Below, in pieces: positions 1 through 10,759 of a stretch of 17,380 nt of DNA. The notes under the pieces were generated by a model, which saw only the letters and a list, made by a program, of their open reading frames with translations, was not told where the DNA came from and did not search any database. Position 1 is the stretch's first letter. Every line of letters starts with the position of its first letter. The translations under genes were made by a program, and so were the position numbers. This DNA is from DASPXY01 sp038227745 (lineage in GTDB: Bacteria > Planctomycetota > Planctomycetia > Gemmatales > Gemmataceae), in the NCBI GenBank assembly GCA_038227745.1, contig JBBRPS010000104.1, positions 1-17,380 on the forward strand, in the 5' to 3' direction.

Positions 1-1
1 C

Positions 2-3163
<3,162 letters not shown>

Positions 3164-3293
3164 CCGCCGCCCGCCCCTCGTCTGTCCCTGTCGCAGCCGG
3201 CGCGGCCCGATCCCGAGCCGAGCGGCCGACCAGCCGCCCTCTGCCGCTGCGGCGCACGGCAGGCGGGCCCTGACCGCCGGGTCCCCGCTCCGC

Positions 3294-3355
3294 TCGGTGG
3301 GTCGGAGGGGGCCACCCAGGCCCCCGCCGCGAGTCCCCGCGAGGCTACCCACCGA
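3294..3355. repeat. Nested inverted repeats downstream of the kinase gene
   Basis: Outer arms TCGGTGGGT (3294-3302) and ACCCACCGA (3347-3355) are perfect 9-bp complements. They enclose a tighter 7-bp hairpin, GGGGGCC (3307-3313), loop ACCCA, GGCCCCC (3319-3325). The element starts 131 bases after the kinase stop. No T-run follows on either strand, so it is not a textbook intrinsic terminator. It may be an RNA fold protecting or ending the kinase transcript. The rest of the 3164-3484 spacer holds no convincing gene. Confidence 0.5.
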
Positions 3356-3427
3356 CCCCTGTCCGGAAGCCTATCCCCGACGGTTGCGGCCGGGCGAATC
3401 CTCCGCTCACGCGGGCCGCACTTTTCA

Positions 3428-3433
3428 TACAAT
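3428..3433 (+). promoter_or_regulatory. Possible -10 element (TACAAT) ahead of the small gene
   Basis: TACAAT matches the TATAAT consensus at five of six positions. It lies in a short AT-rich island within GC-rich sequence, about 50 bases before the ATG at 3485. No convincing -35 hexamer is seen at 16-18 bases upstream, so this is a weak call. Confidence 0.25.
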
Positions 3434-3484
3434 AGCCGGGAGAACGCTCACGGAAGCGTAAACCCCGTACATAAAGGTGCGGCC

Positions 3485-3670
3485 ATGGCCAAACGCAAAT
3501 ACGACCCTGAGAAGCTCAAGCAGGCGGCAGCAGACTGGGACGTCCACCACGCCCTGGTGGCCGGCGTGCGCAGGCTCGTCAAACTCGCCGGCGGTGTGCA
3601 GGCGGCGAAGGACGTCATCGACGCGGTCGCCGCGGCGGACGCCCTGGAAGAAGAGACGGAAGAGAAGTAG
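3485..3670 (+). CDS. Small helical charged protein of unknown function (61 aa)
   Basis: The ATG is preceded by AAAGGTG at a five-base spacing, a good ribosome-binding site, which supports real translation despite the small size. The protein begins MAKRKYDPEKLKQAAADWDV, has a predicted helical middle (ALVAGVRRLVKLAGGVQAAKD) and ends in an acidic Glu-rich tail (EEETEEK). There is no signal peptide, no membrane segment and no cysteine. I do not recognise the family. The helix-plus-acidic-tail layout would suit a small binding or regulatory protein, but that is only a guess. It stands alone on the plus strand and converges on the methyltransferase gene. Confidence 0.65.
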   Translation: MAKRKYDPEKLKQAAADWDVHHALVAGVRRLVKLAGGVQAAKDVIDAVAAADALEEETEEK

Positions 3671-3835
3671 CCGCTCACGGCGGCATTCTTCTCGGCGCTC
3701 GTGTCGTAATGAGGCGTGGTCTTTGGCGCGGGCAGCGCGGCCGCACCTGTCGTCGTCTACGGTGCCTTCCCGCCCTTCTCCTCTGCGACAGCGGCTTGCC
3801 CGGGCTGGACGGCTACGGCGTCGCCGTGTGTAAAG

Positions 3836-3852
3836 CGCGCTGCTGTAGCGCG
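3836..3852 (-). terminator. Hairpin between convergent genes, possible terminator of the methyltransferase transcript
   Basis: CGCGCT, a five-base loop, then AGCGCG forms a perfect 6-bp GC-rich stem 61 bases beyond the methyltransferase stop. Read on the minus strand it is followed by CTTTACA, only a short T-run, so it would be a weak intrinsic terminator. Nothing gene-like is seen in the remainder of 3671-3912. Confidence 0.3.
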
Positions 3853-3912
3853 GGCGGGTCGCCGCGGACCATGTCTTATTGGGCCGAACGAACCCCGTGC
3901 AACCGTTTTACT

Positions 3913-4863
3913 TCATGCCGGCTTCCGCCCGATATGCAGTGCCAGGTCGGGACTCATCCACATGTGCCTTGGCTGGCGCGGTACGAGGCCGGCTTCGGAG
4001 TACCAGCCGGCGATTTCCTCCGCTGACCACGTCCCCGCCTCGCTGAACAGGCCGAAGAAAAGGTCCATCAGGCCGCCCATCTGGCGGAGTTGCCCGGACC
4101 GGTCCTGGCGTAAAGGCTCCCAAACCGCCACGAGGCCTCCGGGGCGAAGGGCCCGCGCGATGCGCTGCACCAGTTCCCGGTTCGTCGCGGCGTCAAAATG
4201 ATGCACCACGGCGGACAGGAAGATGAGGTCGTAGGTCTCGGCCCCCAGGTCTTCCGTCAAGGCGTCGCCTTCCCGAAAGACGACACGTTCTCCCATTCCC
4301 TCCTTCGCCAGGAGCGGCGCTGCATGCACGATCGCCTGGGGAAGTTCCAGCACCGTCGAACGGAGTTGGGGATACCGACGGCAGATGGCCACGGAAAAGA
4401 AGCCGTGCGCGCCGCCGATGTCGAGCATCGCCCGTGCCGTCTTCGGCAAAGGCAGGTGTCGGGCGACCCAATTTGCCGGCAGGGCGATGCCGGAGCGCAT
4501 GCCGCGCTGGTAAATCCCCCATTCCTCGTCCGTCATGTTCCGGTGAACGGAGAGCGGCTTGCCCGTCTGGACGTACTCTTCACAGTGCTCCCACCACTTC
4601 CATTCGAGGTAGTGCAGGAGGATCTGGTCGCGGAACGAATACTTGCCGTCCTTGAGCACCCAGGCACGCAGCGACCGCCGCAGCGCGTAGCGCTCGCCTC
4701 GGACGCTCAGGCACCGCGAACCGACCAGGGCATTGAGGAGCTTCTCGGTAGCGCCCGGGTGCGTGTGGCAGCGCTCCGCCACCTCGGCAACCGTCAGTGG
4801 GCCGTCCGCCAAGGCCTCAAAGATGTTCAGCTTGGTGGCCGCCATGACGGTCCGGGCGAGCAT
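3913..4863 (-). CDS. SAM-dependent methyltransferase, O-methyltransferase (Methyltransf_2) type
   Basis: The protein has the two-part layout of small-molecule O-methyltransferases. An N-terminal winged-helix dimerisation region (about residues 1-70: TKLNIFEALADGPLTVAEVA, then a family-typical TEKLLNALVG helix) is followed by a Rossmann methyltransferase domain. SAM motif I is LDIGGAHGFFS at about 147-157, the ribose-binding acid lies in VLELPQ at about 171-176, and SAVVHHFDAA (about 217-226) and RALRPGGLVAVWEP (about 237-250) are later core motifs. The substrate cannot be read from sequence. It is the last gene of a minus-strand run behind a P450, suggesting tailoring of a small molecule. Oddity: coding-like sequence continues in frame upstream of this ATG (LAERLALWFGILPPGIFESW), but no ATG, GTG or TTG is available there. 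An ATA at 4957-4959 with a well-placed GAGG could be the ancestral or actual start, giving 348 residues, nearer the family's usual length. Confidence 0.9.
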   Translation of the reverse strand: MLARTVMAATKLNIFEALADGPLTVAEVAERCHTHPGATEKLLNALVGSRCLSVRGERYALRRSLRAWVLKDGKYSFRDQILLHYLEWKWWEHCEEYVQTGKPLSVHRNMTDEEWGIYQRGMRSGIALPANWVARHLPLPKTARAMLDIGGAHGFFSVAICRRYPQLRSTVLELPQAIVHAAPLLAKEGMGERVVFREGDALTEDLGAETYDLIFLSAVVHHFDAATNRELVQRIARALRPGGLVAVWEPLRQDRSGQLRQMGGLMDLFFGLFSEAGTWSAEEIAGWYSEAGLVPRQPRHMWMSPDLALHIGRKPA

Positions 4864-4959
4864 GATGCCGAACCAACTCTCGAAGATGCCGGGCGGCAGG
4901 ATCCCGAACCAAAGGGCTAGCCGTTCGGCAAGATTCTCGGGCAGGACGCCAAGTCTTAT
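4864..4959 (-). other. In-frame N-terminal extension of the methyltransferase lacking a canonical start
   Basis: Thirty-two codons upstream of the ATG at 4863 stay in frame and encode a plausible amphipathic N-terminus running smoothly into the dimerisation helix. The first codon of the stretch is ATA (minus strand, 4959-4957), preceded by GAGG (4969-4966) with a six-base spacer. Either translation begins at ATA, an ATG has mutated to ATA, or the base is an assembly error. The remaining 4960-5078 spacer has no stop in this frame either, but reads like non-coding sequence. Confidence 0.5.
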
Positions 4960-5078
4960 CGACCACCTCTCTTCTCGCGGGCGATCTCTGCATCGTGTCT
5001 TCTTACCGCTCTCGTAACCGAACCGCTTGCGGGCCGCCTCCCTAATCTGCCGTCGCTTGCCGTCCCCCGCGAACTTCC

Positions 5079-6470
5079 TCAGGATCGCTTCCGCACGACG
5101 AGGTTAACGGCGCCTTTGGGCCGCAGGGCTAACGTGGCGTCGAGTTCCACCTCCCGGTCGTCGGCCGGGCGAAGGTGAAAGCGCTGGGCGATGGCGGCCA
5201 GGACCAGCGCTCCCTCGGTAAGGGCGAACGTGTTGCCGATGCAGACGCGCGGCCCGCCGCCGAACGGGAAGTACGCGAACTTCGGCCGGTCCGGCGCGCG
5301 GCCCGGGAGGAAGCGCTCCGGGCGGAACTGGTCCGGCTCGTCCCAGTAGGCCGGGTGGCGGTGGGTCACCCACTGCGAGGGCATCAGGAGGGCCTTGGCC
5401 GGGACCGGGTAGCCCTGGATCTCGTCGGGCCCGAGGGCCTGGCGGGCCAGCGCGGGGGCGGGCGGGTACAGGCGCAGCGTCTCCTCGAAGGCGGCGGTCG
5501 CCAGTGGCAGGTGCGGCAGGTCGTCCGCCGTCGGCGTGCGCCCGCCCAGGTGGGCGGACGCCTCGTCGTGCAGGGCCTCCTGCGCGGCCTGGTTCTGGGC
5601 GAGGAGGTGCCACGCCCACGACAGGGCCGCCCCCGTCGTCTCGTGGCCCGCGAACAGCAACGTGAAGACTTCGTCCTTGAGCTGCTGGTCCGACATGCCC
5701 GTGCCCGACCCCTCGTCCCGCGCGGCCAGGAGCAGGTCGAGCAGGTCGTTGGCGGCCGTCCCGCGGTGGCGGCGCGCCTCGATCAGTTGGAGGACCACGC
5801 GGTCCAGGCGGGCCTTGGCGCGGCGGAACGTGCGGTTGCGGCGGGTGGGGACCCAGAGGGGTGCCGTCAGCAGGTTGTTCATCTTGTGGCTGACGAAGGC
5901 GGCGATGGCCTCCTGGGCCGCGCCGAGGGCGTCGGCCTCGGCACCGATAGCGGTGCCGAACAGCGTGGCGCCGGCGATCCGCAGGACCAGCCGCATCATC
6001 TCCGGGACGATGTCCACGGTCCGCCCGTCGGGCGCGGCCTCCCAGTCATGGACGAGCCGGTCGGCGGCGGCGGTCATGGGGGCGGCAAGGCGGTTGACGG
6101 CGCCGCGGAGGAAGGCGGGCTGCGCCAGGCGGCGCTGGCGGAGCCAGAGGTCCCCCTCGCTGACGAACAGGCCGTTGCCGGCCACCAGCTTCACAGGCCC
6201 CGTGAGAAACTTCGGTTTGCGATAGTTCTTGTGGTTCTTGACCAGGACGTGCTCGATGGCGGCAGGGTCGGCCAGAAGGCAGACGTCGAAGCCGGGCAGG
6301 GTGCGGATGCGGACGTAGTCGCCGTAGGTCCGCCAGGTGTCGCGGTAGAAGTTCAGCGGGTCGCTGCGCATGGCCCGTAAGCAGCCGAACAGCCAGTGAC
6401 CCCGCGGCCCTGGCCAGCTTTGCCCAGAGCTAACTGGCGCCGGCCGCGGCGCTTCGCCCAAGGTCGTCAT
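5079..6470 (-). CDS. Cytochrome P450 monooxygenase
   Basis: This is a full-length soluble bacterial P450 (463 aa from ATG 6470). Using numbering from an alternative GTG at 6476, it shows the C-helix WxxxR (Trp111-Arg115), the I-helix oxygen-activation motif AGHETT (276-281), the K-helix ExxR (Glu332-Arg335), the PERF-type meander (FRPERF), and the haem loop FPFGGGPRVCIG with thiolate ligand Cys412. I prefer the ATG because AAAGGGGG lies five bases before it and would overlap the GTG. There is no N-terminal membrane anchor. The motif style resembles the fatty-acid/terpenoid-oxidising P450 clades related to P450BM3 and cyanobacterial CYP110. No fused reductase and no ferredoxin gene is seen nearby, so electron partners must be encoded elsewhere. 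It starts about 53 bases after the kinase stop and is followed by the methyltransferase, so co-transcription is likely. The substrate is unknown. Confidence 0.95.
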   Translation of the reverse strand: MTTLGEAPRPAPVSSGQSWPGPRGHWLFGCLRAMRSDPLNFYRDTWRTYGDYVRIRTLPGFDVCLLADPAAIEHVLVKNHKNYRKPKFLTGPVKLVAGNGLFVSEGDLWLRQRRLAQPAFLRGAVNRLAAPMTAAADRLVHDWEAAPDGRTVDIVPEMMRLVLRIAGATLFGTAIGAEADALGAAQEAIAAFVSHKMNNLLTAPLWVPTRRNRTFRRAKARLDRVVLQLIEARRHRGTAANDLLDLLLAARDEGSGTGMSDQQLKDEVFTLLFAGHETTGAALSWAWHLLAQNQAAQEALHDEASAHLGGRTPTADDLPHLPLATAAFEETLRLYPPAPALARQALGPDEIQGYPVPAKALLMPSQWVTHRHPAYWDEPDQFRPERFLPGRAPDRPKFAYFPFGGGPRVCIGNTFALTEGALVLAAIAQRFHLRPADDREVELDATLALRPKGAVNLVVRKRS

Positions 6471-6523
6471 GATCACCCCCTTTGCCTGGAATGAATATTC
6501 TGTTTCAGGAATCAGGAAGCCTG

Positions 6524-9500
6524 CTATTGTTTCTTCTCTGATTTCTGACTCTTGAGGCCCAAGTCTTGTGTCAAGAGCTCCTCCGCCTCGTGGTGTAGGA
6601 ACTGCAAGTCGAGTCGGTGGGCCCAGGTGAGTGGCTCGGTGAGGCTAGCTCCTTCCTTGAGTTTCTCCTGGGCATTCTTTTCCACCCACCGCGTCACTTC
6701 CTGAAAAAGTTGCTGGGCTTCCGCGCCGCGCCCCAGGCGGTGGTAGGCCATCGCTAGAACGAGCCTCCGCCAATGGACCCCGAGCTGCCCGGAACCCGAG
6801 CGGACGCTCGCTGCCAATTTCTGAACCGCGGCCTCCAGGTCGCCCTTGCGGTAGAGGGCGGCGCCCAGGATACCGATGTACTCCGCATTCTTCGGCTTCC
6901 CGGCCACCAGCTTCTCCGCGATCTGGACGGGCCGCGATAAGTCGGCCACGGCGTTCGGGGCCAGCTTGCAGGTGATGACGACCCAGTGGTTCTTCGTTTG
7001 GCCGAACCGCTCCAGTAACTTTTCGCAAAGGGAGCGATATTCGTTTGGGCGATGGGCCCGCAAGTGCAACACGGCCAGCGGATACCAGACTCCCAGCACG
7101 TCGCCAGATCCGAGCTCGATCGCTTTCGCGAAATCGGCGGCGGCCTTGTCCCATTCGCTCAGCGTGGCGTAGAAGTTGCCCCGCATCTTCAAGGCCTGGG
7201 ACCTCTCGGCCCCCGCCAGCTTTTCCAAAATCGCGGCGGCGTCGTCATAAACCTGCTGCGCTTCCTGAACGCGGCCGGCCTCTGCCAGGAACTGTGCGAG
7301 GTGGTGGCGGCGATGGACGGCGGTCTGCCTATAGCCGGGGAGCGTGGGAAAGTCGTTTACCAGTTTGTCGAACAGCTCAACCGTCCGGCGATACGCTTGC
7401 TCCGCTGCCGTGGATCGTTTGAGCTTTTTCAACAGCAAGGCGTGTTGAAAGTGGACATCGGCCTGACACCACCGATAGTGGGGGCCGGCCGGAAAGTCAG
7501 CGGCCAACTGGTCGAGGATGGGAACCGCCCGCCGACAGATCTCTTCGGCCTCCGCCGGTCGGCCGTTTGCTTCCACTATTTTGGCCAGCTGCTGAAGCGT
7601 ACCGCTCAGATCGATTGGCATCCACCTCAGGGAAGGCGACTTCGCCACGGCCTTTTCAAAGAACCGGACGCCTTGTCGGTAGGCATCTTCCGCTTCCGAA
7701 AAGCGGCGTTGCTTCGCCAGTAAGGCGCCCAGGTTCTGGTAGGTCTGCGCTCGGTGCCAAACGCTGTTCCCATCTTCGAGCAGGGCCAGATTTTGACGGA
7801 GAATCTTGGCGGCCTCTTCAGGTTTGGTTCCGGCAATCGCGCCAGCCAGCTGGTTTCTGGCGTCGGCAAGATAATCTCGATAAGTGGGGACTTCCGGCAA
7901 CTTCTTCACCAGGTCCTCCGCGACTGCGACCGCCCGTCGGAGGGCTTTCTCCTGCTCCTCCTTCTTTCCCTGGTTGTTGAGAACCCAGGAGAAGCCAATG
8001 TGGTAAAAGATCAGTTCGCTTCGGATGCTGGGTTCAAGCGGAGACTCGGCATTCAACTCGTCGATCATGGCGAAGGCATAACGGTAGGCATCCTCGGCCC
8101 GGCGATAATCCCCGAGTTGGTAATGCAGGCTTCCCATACGTCGGTACGCGAGAGCCGTCTCGCGGCGAATGGCAGGGTTGTCACCATTCTTTAGAAGGAA
8201 CTTATTGTAGAACTTTAGCGCGTCTTGCAGAAGCTCCCGGCGGATTGGCTCCATCTGCGGCGCGTAGACCAGACGCTCTTCGGCCACTCGTGTCAACATC
8301 TGGTCCACGGCCGCGAGGGCATCTTTGAGGTTTTCCACAGCCGCTTGCTGGGCCTCCTTGGCCAACCCTTCCTTCGTCTTGGCGTCCTGCTCGCTCGCCT
8401 TGGCGGCCGCCAGGGCATTGGCTTTTTCTCCTGCTTCCCGGGTGATCCGCACATTGCTGACAACCATGATGACCGCCACCAGGACCAGCAACACCGCCGC
8501 TGACACCGTTGCTGACCAGACGACGGGCTGGTGCCGCCGCCCCCACTTCCGCGCCCGCTGTAGGCGCGACGGCCGCTTGGCCCGGATCGGCTCGTCCTTC
8601 AGGAACCGCTCTAGGTCGTCGGCGAGTTCCTGGGCCGTGGCATAGCGGTCGGCCGGGTTCTTCTCCATCGCCTTGAGGACGATGGTTTCCAGCTCCGGCG
8701 GAATCGCCTTGTTTACGCGCCGCGGCGCTTTCGGTTCCTCAAACGCGATCTGGCGCAGCAGCTCTTGCCGGTCGCGGCCGTTAAACACGGGTTCGAGCGT
8801 CAGCAGCTCGTAGAGCGTCGCGCCCAGGGAATAGATGTCGGTGCGGTGGTCGATCGTCACGCGCTGGGCCAGGGCCTGCTCAGGGCTCATGTAGCGGAGC
8901 GTGCCGACCAGGTCGCCGGTCATCGTCAGCCCGGCCTGGCTCTGGCAGTGGGCCAGGCCGAAGTCGGTGACCCATAGGTTGCCTTTGCCGTCCACCATCA
9001 GGTTCGCGGGCTTGATGTCCCGGTGCACGACGCCTTCGCCGTGCGCGTGTTCCAGTGCCTGGGCCGCTGCGACGCCCAGATTGGCCGCCGTGCGGAAGAA
9101 GGCCGGATTCCTCGTCGAATGTTCGGTCGAAACGGCGGCCACAGCCAGGATCGCGGTGTCGGCGCTCGCTGCCTGAGGCCCGATTCCTGGCGGGATGTAC
9201 GGACCGGTCGGCTGCGGGTCGGCCGAGCGGCGTTTGCCCGGTGCCCAGCGCCCGGAGGCCAACTCGCCGGCCAAGCTTCCGGTGGCCCCGCCTGAACCGG
9301 CTTCGTCCGTTTTCTCCAGCCCCGCGAGGCGGCGCAGGTTCCAGATCAGGGCGGCCAGGGTTTGGCCTTCGATGAACTGCATGGCGTAGTAGTGGACGCC
9401 GCGATCGCAGCCCACCCCGTGAACCGGCACGATGCTCGCGTGGTGCAGGTGTGCCGCCGCCTGCGCCTCGTTCTTGAAACGCTGGAGTTGCCTGGCGTCC

Positions 9501-9868
9501 AGCGCCGACGCAAAGGGCAGCACCTTCACCGCCACCCGGCGGCCGAGGGAGATTTGCACGGCCTCGTAGACGACCCCCATGCCGCCGCGGCCCACCTCGC
9601 GTACGAGGCGATAATCGCCCAGCGGCCCCTCCGGCCGGATTGCCTCGGAAGAGGCCGCGGCCGACACGGAACGGTCCGGGGCAGATCCGCGCAGCAACCC
9701 CAACGCCGGCAGCATCTGCCCAAGAACGGTGGCCAGTTGCGGATAACGCCGGGCATACTCGTCGGCCTCGGGCCGTTCGCCGCGGTCCAGCCGCTCGAGG
9801 AACTCATCGACGATCGCGCCCATCAGGGCTTCCACCGCGGTGTCTCCGAGCTTGAGGGGTTCGTTCAT
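6524..9868 (-). CDS. Membrane Ser/Thr protein kinase with C-terminal TPR repeats, coupled to ECF sigma factor
   Basis: This 1114-residue planctomycete-type kinase begins with a short helical region (about 1-60, EFLERLDRGERPEADEYARR). The kinase domain follows: glycine loop GRGGMG (93-98), ATP-binding Lys115 in VAVK, HRDIKPAN (282-289), canonical DFG (302-304) and SPE (328-330). A Gly/Pro/Ser-rich insertion of about 75 residues (about 181-255) separates the N-lobe from helix E. After an Arg/Lys-rich stretch comes one membrane span (about 449-471), an Ala/Lys/Glu coiled-coil-like linker to about 530, and TPR-like repeats to about 1090 (for example LGDYRRAEDAYRYAF). All catalytic residues are present, so it should be active. 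Its ATG overlaps the sigma-factor stop as ATGA, which implies translational coupling. Planctomycetes are known for ECF groups genetically linked to Ser/Thr kinases, so the kinase may control that sigma factor or share its signal. Confidence 0.97.
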   Translation of the reverse strand: MNEPLKLGDTAVEALMGAIVDEFLERLDRGERPEADEYARRYPQLATVLGQMLPALGLLRGSAPDRSVSAAASSEAIRPEGPLGDYRLVREVGRGGMGVVYEAVQISLGRRVAVKVLPFASALDARQLQRFKNEAQAAAHLHHASIVPVHGVGCDRGVHYYAMQFIEGQTLAALIWNLRRLAGLEKTDEAGSGGATGSLAGELASGRWAPGKRRSADPQPTGPYIPPGIGPQAASADTAILAVAAVSTEHSTRNPAFFRTAANLGVAAAQALEHAHGEGVVHRDIKPANLMVDGKGNLWVTDFGLAHCQSQAGLTMTGDLVGTLRYMSPEQALAQRVTIDHRTDIYSLGATLYELLTLEPVFNGRDRQELLRQIAFEEPKAPRRVNKAIPPELETIVLKAMEKNPADRYATAQELADDLERFLKDEPIRAKRPSRLQRARKWGRRHQPVVWSATVSAAVLLVLVAVIMVVSNVRITREAGEKANALAAAKASEQDAKTKEGLAKEAQQAAVENLKDALAAVDQMLTRVAEERLVYAPQMEPIRRELLQDALKFYNKFLLKNGDNPAIRRETALAYRRMGSLHYQLGDYRRAEDAYRYAFAMIDELNAESPLEPSIRSELIFYHIGFSWVLNNQGKKEEQEKALRRAVAVAEDLVKKLPEVPTYRDYLADARNQLAGAIAGTKPEEAAKILRQNLALLEDGNSVWHRAQTYQNLGALLAKQRRFSEAEDAYRQGVRFFEKAVAKSPSLRWMPIDLSGTLQQLAKIVEANGRPAEAEEICRRAVPILDQLAADFPAGPHYRWCQADVHFQHALLLKKLKRSTAAEQAYRRTVELFDKLVNDFPTLPGYRQTAVHRRHHLAQFLAEAGRVQEAQQVYDDAAAILEKLAGAERSQALKMRGNFYATLSEWDKAAADFAKAIELGSGDVLGVWYPLAVLHLRAHRPNEYRSLCEKLLERFGQTKNHWVVITCKLAPNAVADLSRPVQIAEKLVAGKPKNAEYIGILGAALYRKGDLEAAVQKLAASVRSGSGQLGVHWRRLVLAMAYHRLGRGAEAQQLFQEVTRWVEKNAQEKLKEGASLTEPLTWAHRLDLQFLHHEAEELLTQDLGLKSQKSEKKQ

Positions 9869-10497
9869 AGCTGGGCCTCCGTCATGCCGCCTTCAAACAG
9901 AATCCGGTGCAGCCGCAGCATCGCCCGGCCGTGCCGTTTACTCACCGTCCCGGGGTCCATCCCCAGAAGGCATCCCACTTCCTGGTTCGACAGCCCCTCG
10001 AAGTGCCGCATCAGGATAACTTCCCGGTCGGCCTCCGGCAACTGCGCCACGGCCTCCCGCAGCCGCCGTACCAACTGCCGGCGGTCGAGCACCTGACTGG
10101 GGGTTGAACCGGCGGCCACCAACTGCTGGGCCAACTGGAGTGAAGACCGCTCCGGGAGAGACACCTCTCTCCCCGCGGCGCGCCGCGCTGTCCCGAGGTG
10201 GTGGCGCCGGGCCTTCAAGGTGTGGTCATAGGCGATTTGCCGGAGCCACAGGCGGAAAGGCATCGGCTGTTGCTCCAAGTAAGTACTCAGTCGGCGAAAT
10301 GCCTCCAGGTTTATCTCCTGAACGACGTCCGAGGGGTCCACGCGGGATCGGAGTTTGGGGTCGAGGCGCAGCTCGACCGTCTTCCGCAAGTAAGCCCGGT
10401 GACTGGTGAAAAGCTGCTCGAAGGCCTCAGGGTCGCCGGCCTGGGCCTGCTGGAGCAGGCTTTGCGTCTCCGCGGAGTCGGGTCGCACGTCGGCCAT
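9865..10497 (-). CDS. ECF-type RNA polymerase sigma factor
   Basis: This is a 210-residue sigma-70 family factor of the ECF class. The sigma2 region spans about 12-98, with the core-binding/promoter-melting segment DPSDVVQEINLEAFRRLSTY and FRLWLRQIAYDHTLKARR. A linker follows, then sigma4 (about 150-200) with LPEADREVILMRHFEGLSNQ and a helix-turn-helix reading EVGCLLGMDPGTVSKRHGRA that binds the -35 element. The start at 10497 is chosen because AGGAGG lies ten bases upstream and the protein then begins MADVRPDSAETQSLL. The frame is open 32 codons further, but that part reads as non-coding. No anti-sigma gene is adjacent; instead the stop overlaps the kinase start by four bases. This suggests control by phosphorylation or through the kinase, as proposed for kinase-linked planctomycete ECF groups. 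Confidence 0.95.
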   Translation of the reverse strand: MADVRPDSAETQSLLQQAQAGDPEAFEQLFTSHRAYLRKTVELRLDPKLRSRVDPSDVVQEINLEAFRRLSTYLEQQPMPFRLWLRQIAYDHTLKARRHHLGTARRAAGREVSLPERSSLQLAQQLVAAGSTPSQVLDRRQLVRRLREAVAQLPEADREVILMRHFEGLSNQEVGCLLGMDPGTVSKRHGRAMLRLHRILFEGGMTEAQL

Positions 10498-10576
10498 CAG
10501 GAACTGTCCTCCTACTCTACTAACTCCGGAACGGCGCAAAAATCGACAGGCGGAAGGGCCGAAAAGGAAAGCAGTT

Positions 10577-10588
10577 CCTTCCGGAAGG
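10577..10588. promoter_or_regulatory. Perfect palindrome upstream of the sigma-factor gene
   Basis: CCTTCCGGAAGG is a 12-bp perfect palindrome about 80 bases upstream of the sigma ATG. On the minus strand it runs into GGAACTG, which resembles the GGAAC -35 core of many ECF promoters. No good -10 partner lies at the usual spacing. It may be an operator or part of an autoregulated promoter. Confidence 0.3.
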
Positions 10589-10651
10589 GGCACCTGTCAG
10601 TCTATCTGCTTGCTCTCGGGCGGTCCAACAATGACTTGGCGTACAGGTAAA

Positions 10652-10663
10652 GTCCTCGAGGAC
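10652..10663. promoter_or_regulatory. Perfect 12-bp palindrome upstream of the sigma-factor gene
   Basis: GTCCTCGAGGAC is a perfect palindrome in the non-coding spacer between the sigma gene and the PAS remnant. It is a candidate dimeric-regulator site. Confidence 0.25.
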
Positions 10664-10680
10664 ATGAAGGCTTGCTCTCT

Positions 10681-10699
10681 GCCCACACGACGTGTGGGC
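10681..10699. repeat. 19-base palindrome in the sigma-factor upstream spacer
   Basis: GCCCACACG and CGTGTGGGC are perfect 9-base arms around a single central A. As RNA this would form a 7-bp stem with a 5-base loop. No T-run follows on either strand, so an operator or cruciform is more likely than a terminator. It lies about 185 bases upstream of the sigma ATG. Confidence 0.4.
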
Positions 10700-10759
10700 C
10701 AGCCGTTGCGCAGGGCGACCAAGCGGCGAGGGGAGAGCACCGGACCACGCGCCGGGTGC

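Noticed and set aside
4198..4920. Plus-strand open frame of 240 codons opposite the methyltransferase
   Set aside because: It is an antisense shadow. The methyltransferase frame carries the SAM-binding motifs and the plus frame has none.
5078..5090. Short TCAGGATCG match to the large inverted repeat
   Set aside because: Only about nine bases match and it overlaps the P450 stop, so coincidence is sufficient.
5175..6380. 401-codon plus-strand open frame opposite the P450
   Set aside because: It shows no recognisable domain and biased Gly/Arg/Val composition. The P450 on the other strand has every family motif.
10498..10593. 32-codon extension of the sigma factor
   Set aside because: It covers the palindrome CCTTCCGGAAGG and the AGGAGG that serves the internal ATG at 10497. 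The residues do not resemble sigma factors.
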